From IMG/VR virus record IMGVR_UViG_3300009008_000008, positions 1 through 64,000 of that record: a stretch of 64,000 nucleotides of DNA; one strand, given 5' to 3'. This DNA comes from a virus. The stretch's first letter is position 1. Each line of letters begins with the position of its first letter. Under the pieces are notes generated by a model. That model saw only the letters and a program-made list of their open reading frames with translations. It was not told where the DNA came from and did not search any database. This document shows, one piece after another, positions 41,940 through 50,378 of this stretch. The position numbers were made by a program, and so were the translations under genes.

Positions 41940-43118
41940 TCACTTGGAAACCGCGGGTAACAGGTAACAAGCGTATAACGTGTGCCCTTCCCCTGTCGGT
42001 ACCTCAGTAGACAACACCCAAGGGATGGTGTTCCCTGTTGAGTCTTCCTTGAGATGGAAATTAATCTCTATCAGCTGGTTCGGGACCAACGACAGCATGT
42101 CACGTAGAGTATAAGGATCCAATGCAAACACCATCCCCTTGTCACCAGTCTGGGCCTTTACCTGGCGTTTGTCCTGTGCTTTACCATAATTCGTTTCGAT
42201 GGCAAAGGTAACGTGGCCCTTGGCCTCAAACTTAACGGTCACAGGCACACCGCGCTCAAAGATGGCATCAAAATTACCGATGATTGTTTGGAAATCGGAG
42301 GAGTTGATCTCCAATGACGCAAAGGGCGTGCCCTCCAATTGTTTGGATATGTGCTGAATGTTGGCAAAGGCAAAGGCAGCCTCAGTGGACAAGGCCTCTG
42401 TGGAGAACTGAAAGGTTTTACCTGAGGCGTAGACATGGGCAACCCCCAGCCTCAGCATGTACTTGGTACCTTGTGCAAGGGCTTCAATAGTATTCATGGT
42501 TTGCTGGGCAAGGGTAAACTCCAGCTTGTCCTCCACCGTGGCATCATGGTTGCTGTGGAAGGCAATGTGATAAGCATCACCACAAGCAACGAACGTCCCG
42601 GCGGCTCCCATGTGAGCAGACACTGACAAAACAGTGTCGTCCTTTGCATGTTGAGGTGTCAAGGACACCGCTTTTAAAACCCGTTCCATCGAGGACTCTT
42701 CCGACTGGTCGTCGTTCATGTAGAAAAACGGACCTTCAGTAGGCACCTCGAAAGATAACTTCTCGAAAGGCAGTACCACGACGTACCCAGTGTACCGAGA
42801 GGACTTGGATTGTGGGGCCCTGAAAAATAACTTTTCTGCTGAGTTGGCCGGGTCATGCTTGAGTAGCAGTTGCTTGCGCCCCTTCAACAACTTTTGGAGG
42901 ATCTCAATGCGAACGATGAATCTTCCCCTACTATACTCCTCAATCTTGGCATCCGGAAGGTAACAAGCAAGGACCGTTCCCTCCCCGGAACCACCAAAAC
43001 ACAACTTCATTTTGTCCTTACGCTTTTCGATAAACACCCGCACGTCTTCGGTCTTGGCGTAGTCCACTATCTGTTTGAGGACCGCCAGCACCTCTTTACA
43101 ATCGATTTGTACCCTCAT
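41940..43118 (-). CDS. DNA polymerase sliding clamp-like protein
   Basis: At 392 residues, and with a repeated strand-helix pattern, this looks like the three-domain beta clamp (DnaN) that tethers polymerase to DNA. The C-terminal region (FALDPYTLRDMLSLV, then IEINFHLKED and HTLYACYLLP) resembles the third DnaN domain with its ending. Position beside queE and the polymerase pieces supports replication. No sequence match strong enough for a symbol. Confidence 0.6.
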   Translation of the reverse strand: MRVQIDCKEVLAVLKQIVDYAKTEDVRVFIEKRKDKMKLCFGGSGEGTVLACYLPDAKIEEYSRGRFIVRIEILQKLLKGRKQLLLKHDPANSAEKLFFRAPQSKSSRYTGYVVVLPFEKLSFEVPTEGPFFYMNDDQSEESSMERVLKAVSLTPQHAKDDTVLSVSAHMGAAGTFVACGDAYHIAFHSNHDATVEDKLEFTLAQQTMNTIEALAQGTKYMLRLGVAHVYASGKTFQFSTEALSTEAAFAFANIQHISKQLEGTPFASLEINSSDFQTIIGNFDAIFERGVPVTVKFEAKGHVTFAIETNYGKAQDKRQVKAQTGDKGMVFALDPYTLRDMLSLVPNQLIEINFHLKEDSTGNTIPWVLSTEVPTGEGHTLYACYLLPAVSK

Positions 43119-43840
43119 CCGTTTACTCCTCTGTTATGTCGTGCTGTCCTCTGTAGGTACCGTTGTAGGGCCCCAACAGCAGGAAAAGTTTGCCCACCAT
43201 TAGCCGCCATCCATCCATTGAATTTGGTCTCCAAGAATAACGTTTGAAGAACCAAAGACTGGTTCCTCAGCGTTATCAAAGGGACTTCCATCACCCTGTT
43301 TTGCTCCCTGGCTCCCGCTTTATTTACAAAATTGGGATCATAAGGACTCCAATAAAGTATATGCACACCCTTATACCACACCAGGTATAAACAAAGTGGT
43401 TTGTCTCCTGAAGACAGGATAAAATTAGACCGAGGGCCTAGGTAAAAAGCCGACAACAAACGACTTTGGGCAGGGAACCTGCTTATCAACGCTGCCACCG
43501 CGTCAGTGTAAGGAACACTGGTAGTATCCAGTTGGGCGAAACCCTCCAAGAATTCTGACAGGTGCTCGGTATTCCTGGTAAAAACGGAGTGGGCGGCGAG
43601 TATGTAACCACCTCTCTGTGGTATGTGTAAGTCCTGTGACCCTGAAGAGATGCAAAAGTCCACGGGTGAAGGGCCCGGTAATTCCCTGAGACCTTCCTTG
43701 TTTTTAACCGACCCGCCTACCATCGGTCGGCTAGGAGGGCCCTGAAGGTCAGTAAAGAATAATCGGTGGATCTCCAGTTTCCGGTCTTCCGTTACAACGT
43801 AGTCTTTTACCGGAAGGATCCAGTAACCAAGAGTTCTCAT
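43115..43840 (-). CDS. hypothetical protein, 241 aa
   Basis: A mixed protein with a PSRPMVGG loop and a strand-rich C-terminal half. I considered a deazaguanine transferase (DpdA) because of its neighbours, but its key residues are not visible. It is coupled on both sides to queE and the clamp-like gene. Confidence 0.55.
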   Translation of the reverse strand: MRTLGYWILPVKDYVVTEDRKLEIHRLFFTDLQGPPSRPMVGGSVKNKEGLRELPGPSPVDFCISSGSQDLHIPQRGGYILAAHSVFTRNTEHLSEFLEGFAQLDTTSVPYTDAVAALISRFPAQSRLLSAFYLGPRSNFILSSGDKPLCLYLVWYKGVHILYWSPYDPNFVNKAGAREQNRVMEVPLITLRNQSLVLQTLFLETKFNGWMAANGGQTFPAVGALQRYLQRTARHNRGVNG

Positions 43841-44613
43841 TAGTAGTACCCTAACAGTTTATGTTGTTGAGCAACCACCCGGATGTTATATCCTTGGTTC
43901 CAGTTCAGGATCATCTGGGTGATGCGTTGGAGTTCCTTAGTAGGAACAGGGCCCTTGGTGTTGTCAGCACAGGGCGTAAGGATGATTGGGTGTGACATAA
44001 AAGCGTGGTCTTGTAACAACCCACTGAAATGTTGTAATAACCAATCCAGGTCTTCTTGGTCTCGTACCACTGCCTTGGCATATACCTGGGGCATCTTCTC
44101 GATAACTTGGTAAAGGGCTGCCAGCACGTCGGCCCCCAATTCGACACCTGTATTTGGCGTCTTGATATCCAACGACACCTGATCAAAACAGTTAAAGGCT
44201 TGGCTGTCAATGATAGTACCGCTAGTCTCCAGGTTTGTTCGCAACCCTCGCCGTCGAAGTAAAGTCGAAAGGCGGGTTACTTGGGGGCGGTAGTGGAGAG
44301 GTTCGCCCCCTGTAATGGAAACCTCCACCACTTTACCTTTGACTATCTTTACCAATCGGTCCGCAAGCGAGGAGACCTCAGCCAAGGGGTGTTCTCCTAC
44401 TGCCCAACTATCCTTGGTATCACAAGTAGTGCAGCCTACAGCACATCCGGATACACGGATAAATAGCCTGGGTACCCCTATGTTTATACCCTCCCCCTCC
44501 AAAGTCTCCTGGATTTCCATCACAGGGAGAACATCGTCGGGCACCTCATGGATTCCCAGTTTCAAGAGGTTACACTTAAACTTGGGTACCACCACATTGA
44601 TCGGCTTAATCAT
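43840..44613 (-). CDS. queE: 7-carboxy-7-deazaguanine synthase (QueE)
   Basis: QueE is a radical SAM enzyme that contracts carboxytetrahydropterin to CDG on the way to preQ0. The cluster motif is a classical C-x3-C-x2-C at C57, C61 and C64 (CAVGCTTC), and SITGGEPLHY plus TNLETSG are the SAM-binding blocks. At 257 aa it is normal; QTLEGEG near residue 37 is the family start block. QueD and QueC are absent in the window, so intermediates would have to be supplied by host or by genes elsewhere. Confidence 0.93.
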   Translation of the reverse strand: MIKPINVVVPKFKCNLLKLGIHEVPDDVLPVMEIQETLEGEGINIGVPRLFIRVSGCAVGCTTCDTKDSWAVGEHPLAEVSSLADRLVKIVKGKVVEVSITGGEPLHYRPQVTRLSTLLRRRGLRTNLETSGTIIDSQAFNCFDQVSLDIKTPNTGVELGADVLAALYQVIEKMPQVYAKAVVRDQEDLDWLLQHFSGLLQDHAFMSHPIILTPCADNTKGPVPTKELQRITQMILNWNQGYNIRVVAQQHKLLGYY

Positions 44614-46682
44614 CCTTCGACTCCTTCATAAAATTCAGTGTTCAGCGGGAAGTGTTCGTCCAACCAAGGTTGTATCCGTTTGCCTTCCGCACGAATCATT
44701 GCCATTGTCTCTTCTACATTTACATTGTAGCCAATTTCATCGCGTTGACGTTCTAACGCCGACCGGATGTTGTGCAGGAGGTTTTTCTTGGTGTAATCCC
44801 ACTTTTGCATGGCGTCCCCGGAAGCCCCTATGTCAAAGTCTACCGCTAGCCCTACGTTAAACTGGAAATGAAACGTCTCTGCCACTTTCTGCTCAACGCC
44901 GACTGTAGTACACCACTCCAGCAATCGGAGGACCAAAGGAATATACCGATAGTTCACCTCCACTTCAACGCTGTCATGGACCATCATGGACGGGTAAAGG
45001 TTCGTTGGAACCCCTATCGACTGGAGTTCTTCCCCGTCAGGATCCAGCCCATATAAGTCCTGTAAGCTTTCCCACAGTTTTTCACTGTACAGGCGTGCAG
45101 CAAGGAATCCCAACTGGCTGGCGAATCCCTGAATAGGGCTGTTGGCCGCCCGTCGTTTCATGGCGGACACCAGACCAGGAACCTCTGTCATGTAAGCAAA
45201 CAGGTTTCGCTTGAACCCCAGAGGGTTGTAGGTGTACAAACGGTCGGCACTAAAATCGCATGTCCACTGGATCCAGTTGCCTGCCTTGAAAAACTTGGCA
45301 AAGAAACCGCCCTTCACCTTTTTCATCTCAGCTTCTGACTTTCCAGTGTCCCGAGCCAAAGACCTATCCGACTTACCATACATGGTCCCAAAGGTAATCA
45401 CCTTTGAATCCTGCCGTTGTTCCTTTGTCACCTTCTCTACAGGTGTGCCAGTAAAGAACTGGTAGTTAAGTTTGTGGGGGTCGCCCTTCTCTTTTAAGTC
45501 GTCTCTGTGCCGAGCGGTCGGTTGCTGGCGGAACCGCAGACGGAGGTTGTGCACAACCTTAAACATCATGGCCAGCACGGCATCCTTGCTGATGATACCC
45601 CAACAACGCACCTCATGAGCGGCATAATCAAGCTTAATAACCAAACAACCCACACGGGCAGTGAATGAACGTTTGATAAACTTGGCATCAGGACCGTGTT
45701 GGGGTGTTTGTTGGAGGCTTGGTTCTGAGCTATTACTGCGCCCTGTCACAACATCCTTAAATCCATACTGCGGACGTAACCTGTGGTCCACCTTCCCGTC
45801 ACGGGATTTACCAATCTTCTTGTAGAAGGCGTTGACATAGGATGTGAGCAACTTCTTGAGCTTGGACAAGGTGGTGAAGTCAGCCACCTCTGGATGTTCT
45901 TTGTACTTTTTCTGGAATGCGGCGTCTATTGAAGCGGCATCATCCTTACCTGTTGACAGAGGTTCCAGCCCCATCACCTGGATAAACAACATCTGTTTGT
46001 GGGCGGCTTTATTGGGATCAAATACCCAAGCCTGGGTGTTACCAAATATACCACCGCCTGGGGGAACCCCTTGTACTTCACACAACAATCGGTTGGCGGT
46101 CTGGACATGTTCTGACTCTCTCATCTGAGCCGCGAGTTCCTTCCGTTTGGCCAGCACTGGGGACCGTCGGCGGTCGCGGAGCAACAACAGGTATTCGATA
46201 TCCAGATGGGCTCCTGTTTGTTCCATGCCACTCATCACATGGACAGTATCCGACATCTGAGTAAGCAATAAGCGCCTATAAAACCTTCTGTAGTTGTGTT
46301 TACCTACCCGTTGGAGGGCCGCCCTTTCTTGCTGGAGTTCATGGACACGGAAGCAAGCTTGAGTATCCATTGCACAATAGTCTAATACCTCGTCAGACAG
46401 GTCTCTGTTGGCTATGTCTTGACGGTCATCTTTAGAAAACCTGGCGTCATAGTAAAAGGCGTTCCCATAGTAGGCCAATATTTGTGCCAACCCATAAGCT
46501 GGTGTACCGTACAGCATCAACACCTTCATGTTCTCGTCAAGGCAATTGTGAACCAAAACTGGTTTATCACTAATTTCATTACAAATAAATAGGTTGTGAT
46601 TATCCTGTACCGTAACATCACATACCATAGGTGGGGAGTCAACCACCTTTACCGACTTAACTCTTACAGTTCGGGTAACCAT
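44610..46682 (-). CDS. DNA polymerase A, C-terminal part with C-intein
   Basis: Residues 1-46 are a C-intein (VCDVTVQDNHNLFI, ending VLVHN), then Cys47 starts the extein CLDENMKVLML. This part contains exo III (YCAMDTQ) and the complete polymerase: motif A VIKLDYAAHEVR, motif B KVITFGTMYGKS, motif C MVHDSVEVEV. Trans-splicing to the N part encoded at 47698-49092 would give a family A polymerase of about 1010 aa. The ribosome site GAGG lies inside the opposite-strand endonuclease gene, and the two ATGs touch in CATATG. Confidence 0.93.
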   Translation of the reverse strand: MVTRTVRVKSVKVVDSPPMVCDVTVQDNHNLFICNEISDKPVLVHNCLDENMKVLMLYGTPAYGLAQILAYYGNAFYYDARFSKDDRQDIANRDLSDEVLDYCAMDTQACFRVHELQQERAALQRVGKHNYRRFYRRLLLTQMSDTVHVMSGMEQTGAHLDIEYLLLLRDRRRSPVLAKRKELAAQMRESEHVQTANRLLCEVQGVPPGGGIFGNTQAWVFDPNKAAHKQMLFIQVMGLEPLSTGKDDAASIDAAFQKKYKEHPEVADFTTLSKLKKLLTSYVNAFYKKIGKSRDGKVDHRLRPQYGFKDVVTGRSNSSEPSLQQTPQHGPDAKFIKRSFTARVGCLVIKLDYAAHEVRCWGIISKDAVLAMMFKVVHNLRLRFRQQPTARHRDDLKEKGDPHKLNYQFFTGTPVEKVTKEQRQDSKVITFGTMYGKSDRSLARDTGKSEAEMKKVKGGFFAKFFKAGNWIQWTCDFSADRLYTYNPLGFKRNLFAYMTEVPGLVSAMKRRAANSPIQGFASQLGFLAARLYSEKLWESLQDLYGLDPDGEELQSIGVPTNLYPSMMVHDSVEVEVNYRYIPLVLRLLEWCTTVGVEQKVAETFHFQFNVGLAVDFDIGASGDAMQKWDYTKKNLLHNIRSALERQRDEIGYNVNVEETMAMIRAEGKRIQPWLDEHFPLNTEFYEGVEG
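46545..46682 (-). other. C-terminal half of split intein
   Basis: 46 codons with splicing blocks F and G, ending in Asn before the Cys nucleophile of the extein. It starts on its own ATG, so it must join the N-intein after translation. Confidence 0.92.
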
Positions 46683-47741
46683 ATGAAGACCTCAGAAATA
46701 CGTATGTTAGTGGAGCGGCGAGTGTTTGACCAAAAAATAAAGTTAACTCAAAAATTTGTACGAGACATGTCACCAAAACTCTTAGGATATTGCCAAAAGG
46801 AAGCTCTGCGAATTTATGGAGGTAAATACCCACCCTGGTGGGCTATTCTCTATAAAGTTATTTACAAGGACCACTATCGGTGCCGGTGTGGGTCCGAAAA
46901 ACTAGCTTGGCAGGGTTGGGAAGGCGGTCTGGCGGAATACTGTTCCTGTAAATGTGCAGGGGCCTCTCCGGATGTTTTGAAAAAGAGGGAACATACTTGC
47001 CAACAAAAGTACGGTACTAAACATGTACAATCGGTACCTAGTATACGTGCTAAATTTAAACAGTCTATGGTACGAAACCAAGGAGTAGAATACACAGCCC
47101 AAAGCCCACGCTTAAAAAAGAAGATGCGTAAAACACTCAAAAAGAACCATGGAGTCGAAGAAACTTTCCATTCCATGGTTCTTTATGGTAAAGCAAAGGC
47201 CACCATGTTACAGAAATATGGTGCTGAGCATAACCAACAGGTCCCCCACCTGTTTGAACAACAACAAAGGTCAGGTTTTAAAATACGTACCATAAAAGTT
47301 AATGGGAAACGGTTTAGGGTACGTGGAGGGGAAGGTCATGCTATAAAATACCTTGTCCACGAACTTGGGTGTTCTATAGACGAAATTTACACGACGGCGG
47401 TACAAGGTAAGCCATCCATCCCTTGGTATGACAATAAAAACAAGTACCACATATATCACCCTGACATCTATGCCAAAGTTAAAGGGCGATGGTTTATTAT
47501 TGAAGTCAAAAGCACGTATACAGCGGGTATAACCACCAAGTCTGGGGCTGAGTTTTACCGGCTACGTATGAAGGCAAAGGGTGTGGAAGAGGCCGGTTAC
47601 AATTTCAGGACACTCCTTGTCCATTATGGACGGTCCCTCCCTCTTGACTACCGTCCACTTGTTATTAAAGACATACACCAAAAGACCAGAAAACAGGTTA
47701 GGTCTGAAGTAAAACTTCATCGTCAGAGGTTAGGTTCTTAG
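46683..47741 (+). CDS. free-standing Vsr/PD-(D/E)XK homing endonuclease
   Basis: This is the only + strand gene in the right arm and fills the gap between the two polymerase parts. The N-terminal half has repeats with KYGTKHVQSV, NQGVEYTAQS and KYGAEHNQQV, a DNA-reading pattern found in phage endonucleases. The C-terminal half ends in the nuclease core (YHPDIY, then WFIIEVKS, near residues 258-275) of the Vsr-like/EDxHD group. The ATG abuts the polymerase ATG in CATATG and the end overlaps the other polymerase part by 44 bp. It probably cuts intact polymerase genes and spreads the whole split arrangement. Confidence 0.85.
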   Translation: MKTSEIRMLVERRVFDQKIKLTQKFVRDMSPKLLGYCQKEALRIYGGKYPPWWAILYKVIYKDHYRCRCGSEKLAWQGWEGGLAEYCSCKCAGASPDVLKKREHTCQQKYGTKHVQSVPSIRAKFKQSMVRNQGVEYTAQSPRLKKKMRKTLKKNHGVEETFHSMVLYGKAKATMLQKYGAEHNQQVPHLFEQQQRSGFKIRTIKVNGKRFRVRGGEGHAIKYLVHELGCSIDEIYTTAVQGKPSIPWYDNKNKYHIYHPDIYAKVKGRWFIIEVKSTYTAGITTKSGAEFYRLRMKAKGVEEAGYNFRTLLVHYGRSLPLDYRPLVIKDIHQKTRKQVRSEVKLHRQRLGS

Positions 47742-47994
47742 CTTTTACATAGGAACCTCGGGTAACCGACCAAACCTCATGGTCTTCAGTAACGCGAATG
47801 GATCCCCCTTCATAGGATATTTCCACCATTCGTTGGTCTGTTGGGTGGGTAGAAGTAGCTAAAAGTGGTTTATATTCTTCCTGTTGTGTTTTATGGTTAT
47901 ATGATAAAACCTGAGGAGGATTCCCCATAACCACCAAGTCTTTCATTTGTACCATACCACGTTCCGTTACCACCCAAGACTCTGGGTGTATACA
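47698..47994 (-). other. N-terminal half of split intein
   Basis: 98 codons with block A (CIHPESWVVTERG) and block B (RVTEDHEVW, with the T-x-x-H site). There is no endonuclease domain in it. It ends at the stop codon with no linker. Confidence 0.92.
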
Positions 47995-49092
47995 GAACTC
48001 ACCGGCAATGGTGTCCCAAACAGGCCAATAAATGAATGGGAGATCGAACTCCTGACGTATAATACGAAGGTCAAATTTGGCGTTGTGCATAACCAAATAA
48101 CGAGGGGATTTAGGCTGCCATTCCACTCGTTGCCCAAAGTAGGCACGTAGTTCCTTAAATATTGTGCGGAACTCTGATCCTGAGAATGGGGTATCACGAT
48201 GGTGTACAGGGAGGATAAAAGCCCTGTCGGGATTGTCTGAGAATTGGAGGGTCTGGAGTTGGTTATGATGAACGGACAGGTTCTTGGTCTCTGAGTCAAC
48301 GGAAACCACGGGAGCCCGTTTAATGACCCTCATCATACGCTTAAACTTGCTCAACGTATCGATGAGGATTGGATTTGGCCGCACCTCGGAGGCCGTAAAT
48401 GGGAGTCGGTCCAAAAACGCCGACATGAGAGTGCGTCCGATATATCCAAGAATATTGGCCTGGGTGATGGCTTCATCCATCTTTGTCTGACTCTCGGCAT
48501 CGGAGTCATTGTCCATGTCGGTACCACGCAAAAAATAGGTGTGGTCGTACCGTATGGTGTTGGTGACCAGGACAGGCTTCCCTCGCACTTTGATAGCATG
48601 GGGCCAACCCCTTTTATGTGAAATGTCATCCACCCGGGGTAACAGGGATTCTGCCGCTTCATCCCCAAATACTATCACGTTCGTCGGATCCATCTTGCGA
48701 ACAAACGCCTTTACTCGCTTAGAAGCAGCATCATTGGCGTGCTTACGTCGGGCACCTTTGAGGTGGTAGGTCTTGAAGAAATTGAAGTTGATGGTGGCAT
48801 AAGCCACCGATTCCTCAATGGATTCTGGGTTGACAAGAGCACATTGTCGGCGGGCAAATTGTAGGAGGTTCGTGACAACGGTGGCGCCGGTTCCTCGATC
48901 CAATAACGCCTTTTCCTTGAGGTCTTTACCATCCACATGTTCTACCACCAGAATAACACGGCGCCTGGCGGTCTTCCAGTTTTTCGTTATAGGGATAGCT
49001 ACGTCAAATGCGGGGCATTCCTTTGGGCTCCAACCCTCTGGAAGATCGTTTTGGAAAGTCACATAACGCATCTGCCGGCGGTCTGTTATCAC
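47698..49092 (-). CDS. DNA polymerase A, N-terminal part with N-intein
   Basis: Residues 1-366 form the N-extein: an N-terminal region of about 240 residues of uncertain fold (FGDEAAESLLP recalls uracil-glycosylase-like folds) and the 3'-5' exonuclease with exo I VSVDSETKNL and exo II VMHNAKFDLR. It ends WDTIAGEF, and Cys367 begins the N-intein of 98 residues. On its own the protein lacks exo III and the polymerase. The stop lies in the end of the endonuclease gene. The neighbouring tmk gene overlaps its start by 4 bp. Confidence 0.92.
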   Translation of the reverse strand: MITDRRQMRYVTFQNDLPEGWSPKECPAFDVAIPITKNWKTARRRVILVVEHVDGKDLKEKALLDRGTGATVVTNLLQFARRQCALVNPESIEESVAYATINFNFFKTYHLKGARRKHANDAASKRVKAFVRKMDPTNVIVFGDEAAESLLPRVDDISHKRGWPHAIKVRGKPVLVTNTIRYDHTYFLRGTDMDNDSDAESQTKMDEAITQANILGYIGRTLMSAFLDRLPFTASEVRPNPILIDTLSKFKRMMRVIKRAPVVSVDSETKNLSVHHNQLQTLQFSDNPDRAFILPVHHRDTPFSGSEFRTIFKELRAYFGQRVEWQPKSPRYLVMHNAKFDLRIIRQEFDLPFIYWPVWDTIAGEFCIHPESWVVTERGMVQMKDLVVMGNPPQVLSYNHKTQQEEYKPLLATSTHPTDQRMVEISYEGGSIRVTEDHEVWSVTRGSYVKAKNLTSDDEVLLQT

Positions 49093-49727
49093 TGGCGTGC
49101 TCCCAGTTGAGGGTGTTTTTGGATGGCAGACTGGGCGGCTGCCAGTATATCTTCTGGTGGTTGGTCGGCATTGATTTGGTCTACTGACCTGCCCCTGAAC
49201 AAGGGAGATCGGTGTAGGTTCTCAAAGTTGTAGGCTACGCGGTCGAAGAAAGCCCGATCCTCTTGTTCCATTCGATCCAACCCACGTTCAATCCTGGCCA
49301 TTGCTTTAACCGGATCCATCAGCAACAAAAGAGTCAGGTGTGGGAACACTCCCTGGACGGCCATGGCAGAAGCGGCCCGAAAATTGTCAACTGAAGTACG
49401 GCGACCACCTACTTGGTAAGCGAACGTACTGTCAATAAACCTATCACAGATAACCCAGTCTCCTCGGTCCAAAGCAGGCTGGATTACCTGGTGTACGTGT
49501 TGACAACGAGCGGCTGACACCAACAATAACTCGGCATCCCCACATAGGTCAGTCTCTGGGTCCAGAAGGATACTACGCATCCTTTCTCCAGCGGGAGTCC
49601 CGCCAGGTTCCCTTGTCACGACTACCTCCACCCCTTGGGTCTCTTTAACCCAAGGGATCAGACCTTTCAAAAGGGTGGTCTTCCCTGTACCTTCACCACC
49701 CTCAATAGCAATAAACCTTCCGCTCAT
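49089..49727 (-). CDS. tmk: thymidylate kinase
   Basis: Tmk makes dTDP from dTMP. The P-loop is EGGEGTGKTT, TREPGGTPAGE binds dTMP, and DRFIDSTFAYQ is the DR(Y/F) block; the lid has no basic insertion typical of some forms. The second of two ATGs (49727) is chosen because GGAG is seven bases upstream; the first is too close. At 212 aa it is normal. It completes the dCMP deaminase-ThyX-Tmk route. Confidence 0.94.
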   Translation of the reverse strand: MSGRFIAIEGGEGTGKTTLLKGLIPWVKETQGVEVVVTREPGGTPAGERMRSILLDPETDLCGDAELLLVSAARCQHVHQVIQPALDRGDWVICDRFIDSTFAYQVGGRRTSVDNFRAASAMAVQGVFPHLTLLLLMDPVKAMARIERGLDRMEQEDRAFFDRVAYNFENLHRSPLFRGRSVDQINADQPPEDILAAAQSAIQKHPQLGARQ

Positions 49728-49773
49728 AGCCATGCTCCTTCTTTGTACCTGTGATGGTCATTTCCTTGAATTC

Positions 49774-49782
49774 TATTTACAG
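49774..49782 (-). promoter_or_regulatory. CTGTAAATA motif behind a terminator
   Basis: The nonamer lies in the gap between the 50-kb gene terminator and tmk, about 47 bp before the tmk start, in the orientation that would transcribe tmk and the polymerase parts. Confidence 0.45.
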
Positions 49783-49785
49783 TTC

Positions 49786-49811
49786 AAAAAAAGAGGCCCG
49801 CGAAGGGCCCC
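49786..49811 (-). terminator. Rho-independent terminator on the - strand
   Basis: On the - strand GGGGCCC and GGGCCTC pair around TTCGC (one G-T pair) and are followed by seven T residues. It ends the unit carrying the giant helicase. Confidence 0.9.
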
Positions 49812-49843
49812 AGTATAACATCCAAGGAAAGGAGAGTGGTTGG

Positions 49844-50377
49844 TCAGTCAGGACGCGTGTTTTCTTCGGTCGGCTCGTCGGCCCGTATGAGACCTACCTG
49901 GGAGGCAGTCACAGAAGCGGGATGTGGGTGGGCTTGCTGTTTCTCAGGTCGGGCATCCGGATCCACCGACTTGGGCTTTTGCTGGACCGCTTTGGGTTCT
50001 CCCTCGGGTTTTTCTTGGCGTCGGGGGCCTTTGCCTTTCCGAGAACCAGGAGGGGTTACAGGACCGCTGGAGGGAGGTCGAATGGTGGCCGCCGTTTTGG
50101 GTGGCATGATGGGTTTGGGTGTCGCTTTGGCAGGAGCCGGATCTGGTTTCGCAGCAGGTTCTTCCACCAGCAAGCCTCGCAAAACAGGTTCTAGGCTTTC
50201 CATGTTGACAGGTTGAGAATTACGAACCAACCGAGAGGCGCCCTGCGCAGCACACCAACCAAAGTAGGCTTTACTTGTTACGTGGTCCCAGATTCCCGTG
50301 GTTTTGCCTGATAGGAATCCCTTATCAATCAACACCTGTTGGATCTGGGTGATTTCTTTGTGTCCAATGTCGGTCAT
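49844..50377 (-). CDS. peptidoglycan-binding-like N-terminus with proline-rich tail, 177 aa
   Basis: Residues 8-45 (IQQVLIDKGFLSG...GIWDHVTSKAYFGWC) resemble a peptidoglycan-binding (PGRP-like helix) domain of the type PF01471. From residue 70 on the chain is Pro, Lys, Glu-rich and disordered. No catalytic domain is present, so a virion or lysis accessory protein is more likely than an enzyme. Confidence 0.5.
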   Translation of the reverse strand: MTDIGHKEITQIQQVLIDKGFLSGKTTGIWDHVTSKAYFGWCAAQGASRLVRNSQPVNMESLEPVLRGLLVEEPAAKPDPAPAKATPKPIMPPKTAATIRPPSSGPVTPPGSRKGKGPRRQEKPEGEPKAVQQKPKSVDPDARPEKQQAHPHPASVTASQVGLIRADEPTEENTRPD

Positions 50378-50378
50378 G

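Noticed and set aside
43115-43840. Deazaguanine transferase (DpdA)
   Set aside because: Position beside queE is suggestive, but the expected catalytic acidic residues and family blocks were not found.
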